Source: Rhodospirillaceae bacterium (GTDB lineage: Bacteria; Pseudomonadota; Alphaproteobacteria; UBA8366; Aestuariispiraceae). Taken from it: a stretch of DNA of 64,000 nt. The stretch is from the NCBI GenBank assembly GCA_002709955.1, contig PAQY01000002.1, positions 356,448-420,447 on the forward strand, in the 5' to 3' direction. The notes under the pieces were generated by a model. The model searched no databases, had not been told where the DNA came from, and saw only the letters and a program-made list of their open reading frames with translations. Both the position numbers and the translations under genes were made by a program. Positions 63,310-64,000 of the stretch are shown here, piece by piece (position 1 is the first letter of the stretch; the number at the start of each line of letters is the position of its first letter).

Positions 63310-64000
63310 ATGACAGATATGGATATCTTACAGACGATTTTACCGGACTCGCTGGATGCTGATGCCTGGCGCGACTGTTGTCTGTTGCGCGTTGGGGAAA
63401 TGGCACGGGCGGATCGTCTGGCAATCGATGGCGGGGTGCAGGGCTACGCATTGATGCGCGCTGCTGGGGCGGCGGTTGCGCGCACTATCATCGATCGATA
63501 TGACCCCGGCACTGTCGCGATCCTGTGTGGCCCTGGAAACAATGGGGGGGATGGGTTTGTCGTTGCCTCCTTACTGGCAGAGCGTGGCTGGACCGTGCGT
63601 GTGGGGCTGTTGGGGGATAGGGACGCCCTGACAGGCGATGCAGCCCTGGCGGCGGGTGATTATACTGGGCCTTGTGATCCCTTGGGCCCGAACATTCTGG
63701 CGGATGCGACCCTGGTGGTCGATGCCGTGTTTGGTGCTGGTCTTAATCGTGACATTGGCGGCGCGGCAGCCGATACGCTGGCGGCGATTGGTGACATGCC
63801 GGTCATTGCGATTGATATGCCCAGTGGCGTTTCTGGCGATAGCGGTGAAATTCTGGCCGGGGGATTGGTCCAGGCAACGGCCACAATTTCATTCTTTCGG
63901 GGAAAGGCGGGTCATTGGCTGTTGCCCGGCCGCATGGCCTGTGGAGAACTGGTGATCGCCGATATCGGTATTCCAGACACTGTTCTGGATACGGTCGACC
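63310..64000 (+). CDS. nnr: Bifunctional NAD(P)H-hydrate repair enzyme (partial, cut by window end)
   Basis: The 5' part (230 codons) of an Nnr/YjeF-type gene. The N-terminal epimerase domain has the signature GPGNNGGDGFVVASLL, DAVFGAGLNRDIGG and AIDMPSGVSGD. The full protein would continue into the ADP/ATP-dependent NAD(P)H-hydrate dehydratase domain beyond 64000. Together they repair damaged NAD(P)H hydrates. ATG 63310 (or 63319) is the probable start. Confidence 0.93.
   Translation, partial: MTDMDILQTILPDSLDADAWRDCCLLRVGEMARADRLAIDGGVQGYALMRAAGAAVARTIIDRYDPGTVAILCGPGNNGGDGFVVASLLAERGWTVRVGLLGDRDALTGDAALAAGDYTGPCDPLGPNILADATLVVDAVFGAGLNRDIGGAAADTLAAIGDMPVIAIDMPSGVSGDSGEILAGGLVQATATISFFRGKAGHWLLPGRMACGELVIADIGIPDTVLDTVD

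Overview
The window is a stretch of chromosome from an alphaproteobacterium, probably a Rhodospirillales-like or related free-living lineage. The evidence is gene content and order: yceD-rpmF-plsX-fabH-ihfA-merR-tRNA-Pro; argS-SPOR-nagZ-scpA-scpB-tatABC-serS-surE-pcm-LysM/M23; DUF815-yajC-secD-secF-Mth938; a ubiquinol-cytochrome c chaperone next to bamE; and a K+-independent H+-pyrophosphatase. Most of the DNA is moderately GC-rich and densely coding. I cannot name a genus from sequence alone.

Layout. 0-4.5 kb: a cytosolic molybdopterin S/N-oxide reductase, an uncharacterised 419-aa protein and recO. 4.5-8.5 kb, minus strand: an unannotated 56-aa secreted protein, then an slt - HAD dehalogenase - Ser/Thr dehydratase operon. 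8.7-11.1 kb: dapA, smpB and an EamA transporter. 11.1-14.3 kb, minus strand: an EAL-CBS-GGDEF c-di-GMP protein and a D-amino-acid dehydrogenase-like flavoprotein. 14.4-18.5 kb: a compact four-gene operon (class IV aminotransferase, sulfotransferase-like protein, nitrilase-family amidase, flavin monooxygenase). Its last two genes look like davA and davB of the lysine 5-aminovalerate pathway. 18.7-21.8 kb: guaB, a SemiSWEET transporter and an rsmB-type methyltransferase. 21.8-23.4 kb, minus strand: a PhyH-like dioxygenase and an SDR. 23.6-31.4 kb: hppA, bamE, the cytochrome bc1 chaperone and the rpmF-plsX-fabH lipid cluster with ihfA, merR and tRNA-Pro(GGG). 31.6-34.7 kb: a methyltransferase-like protein, gamma-glutamyltransferase and a small hypothetical protein.

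34.8-55.8 kb is housekeeping: preprotein translocation (yajC-secDF), Fe-S assembly (erpA), dGTPase, argS, cell-wall recycling and division (SPOR, NagZ, LysM/LytM), chromosome segregation (scpAB), Tat export, serS, surE, pcm and a RidA protein. This segment is bracketed by the same mosaic of intergenic repeats at 34.8-35.4 kb and 55.5-55.8 kb. From memory of other alphaproteobacteria, the LysM/M23 gene often lies next to DUF815-yajC. Here those two ends lie about 20 kb apart, one beside each repeat cluster, which suggests a past rearrangement.

55.8-64 kb: a class I aminotransferase, tRNA-His, a compositionally foreign AT-rich type II restriction-modification pair (m5C methyltransferase plus an Eco29kI-like GIY-YIG nuclease), a CgeB-like glycosyltransferase, mnmC, a lipoprotein and the 5' part of nnr, cut by the window end.

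Most worth follow-up: the aminotransferase/sulfotransferase/davAB operon, the Eco29kI-like module, the repeat-bracketed block and the small secreted protein. I found no CRISPR array, prophage, transposase or rRNA gene.
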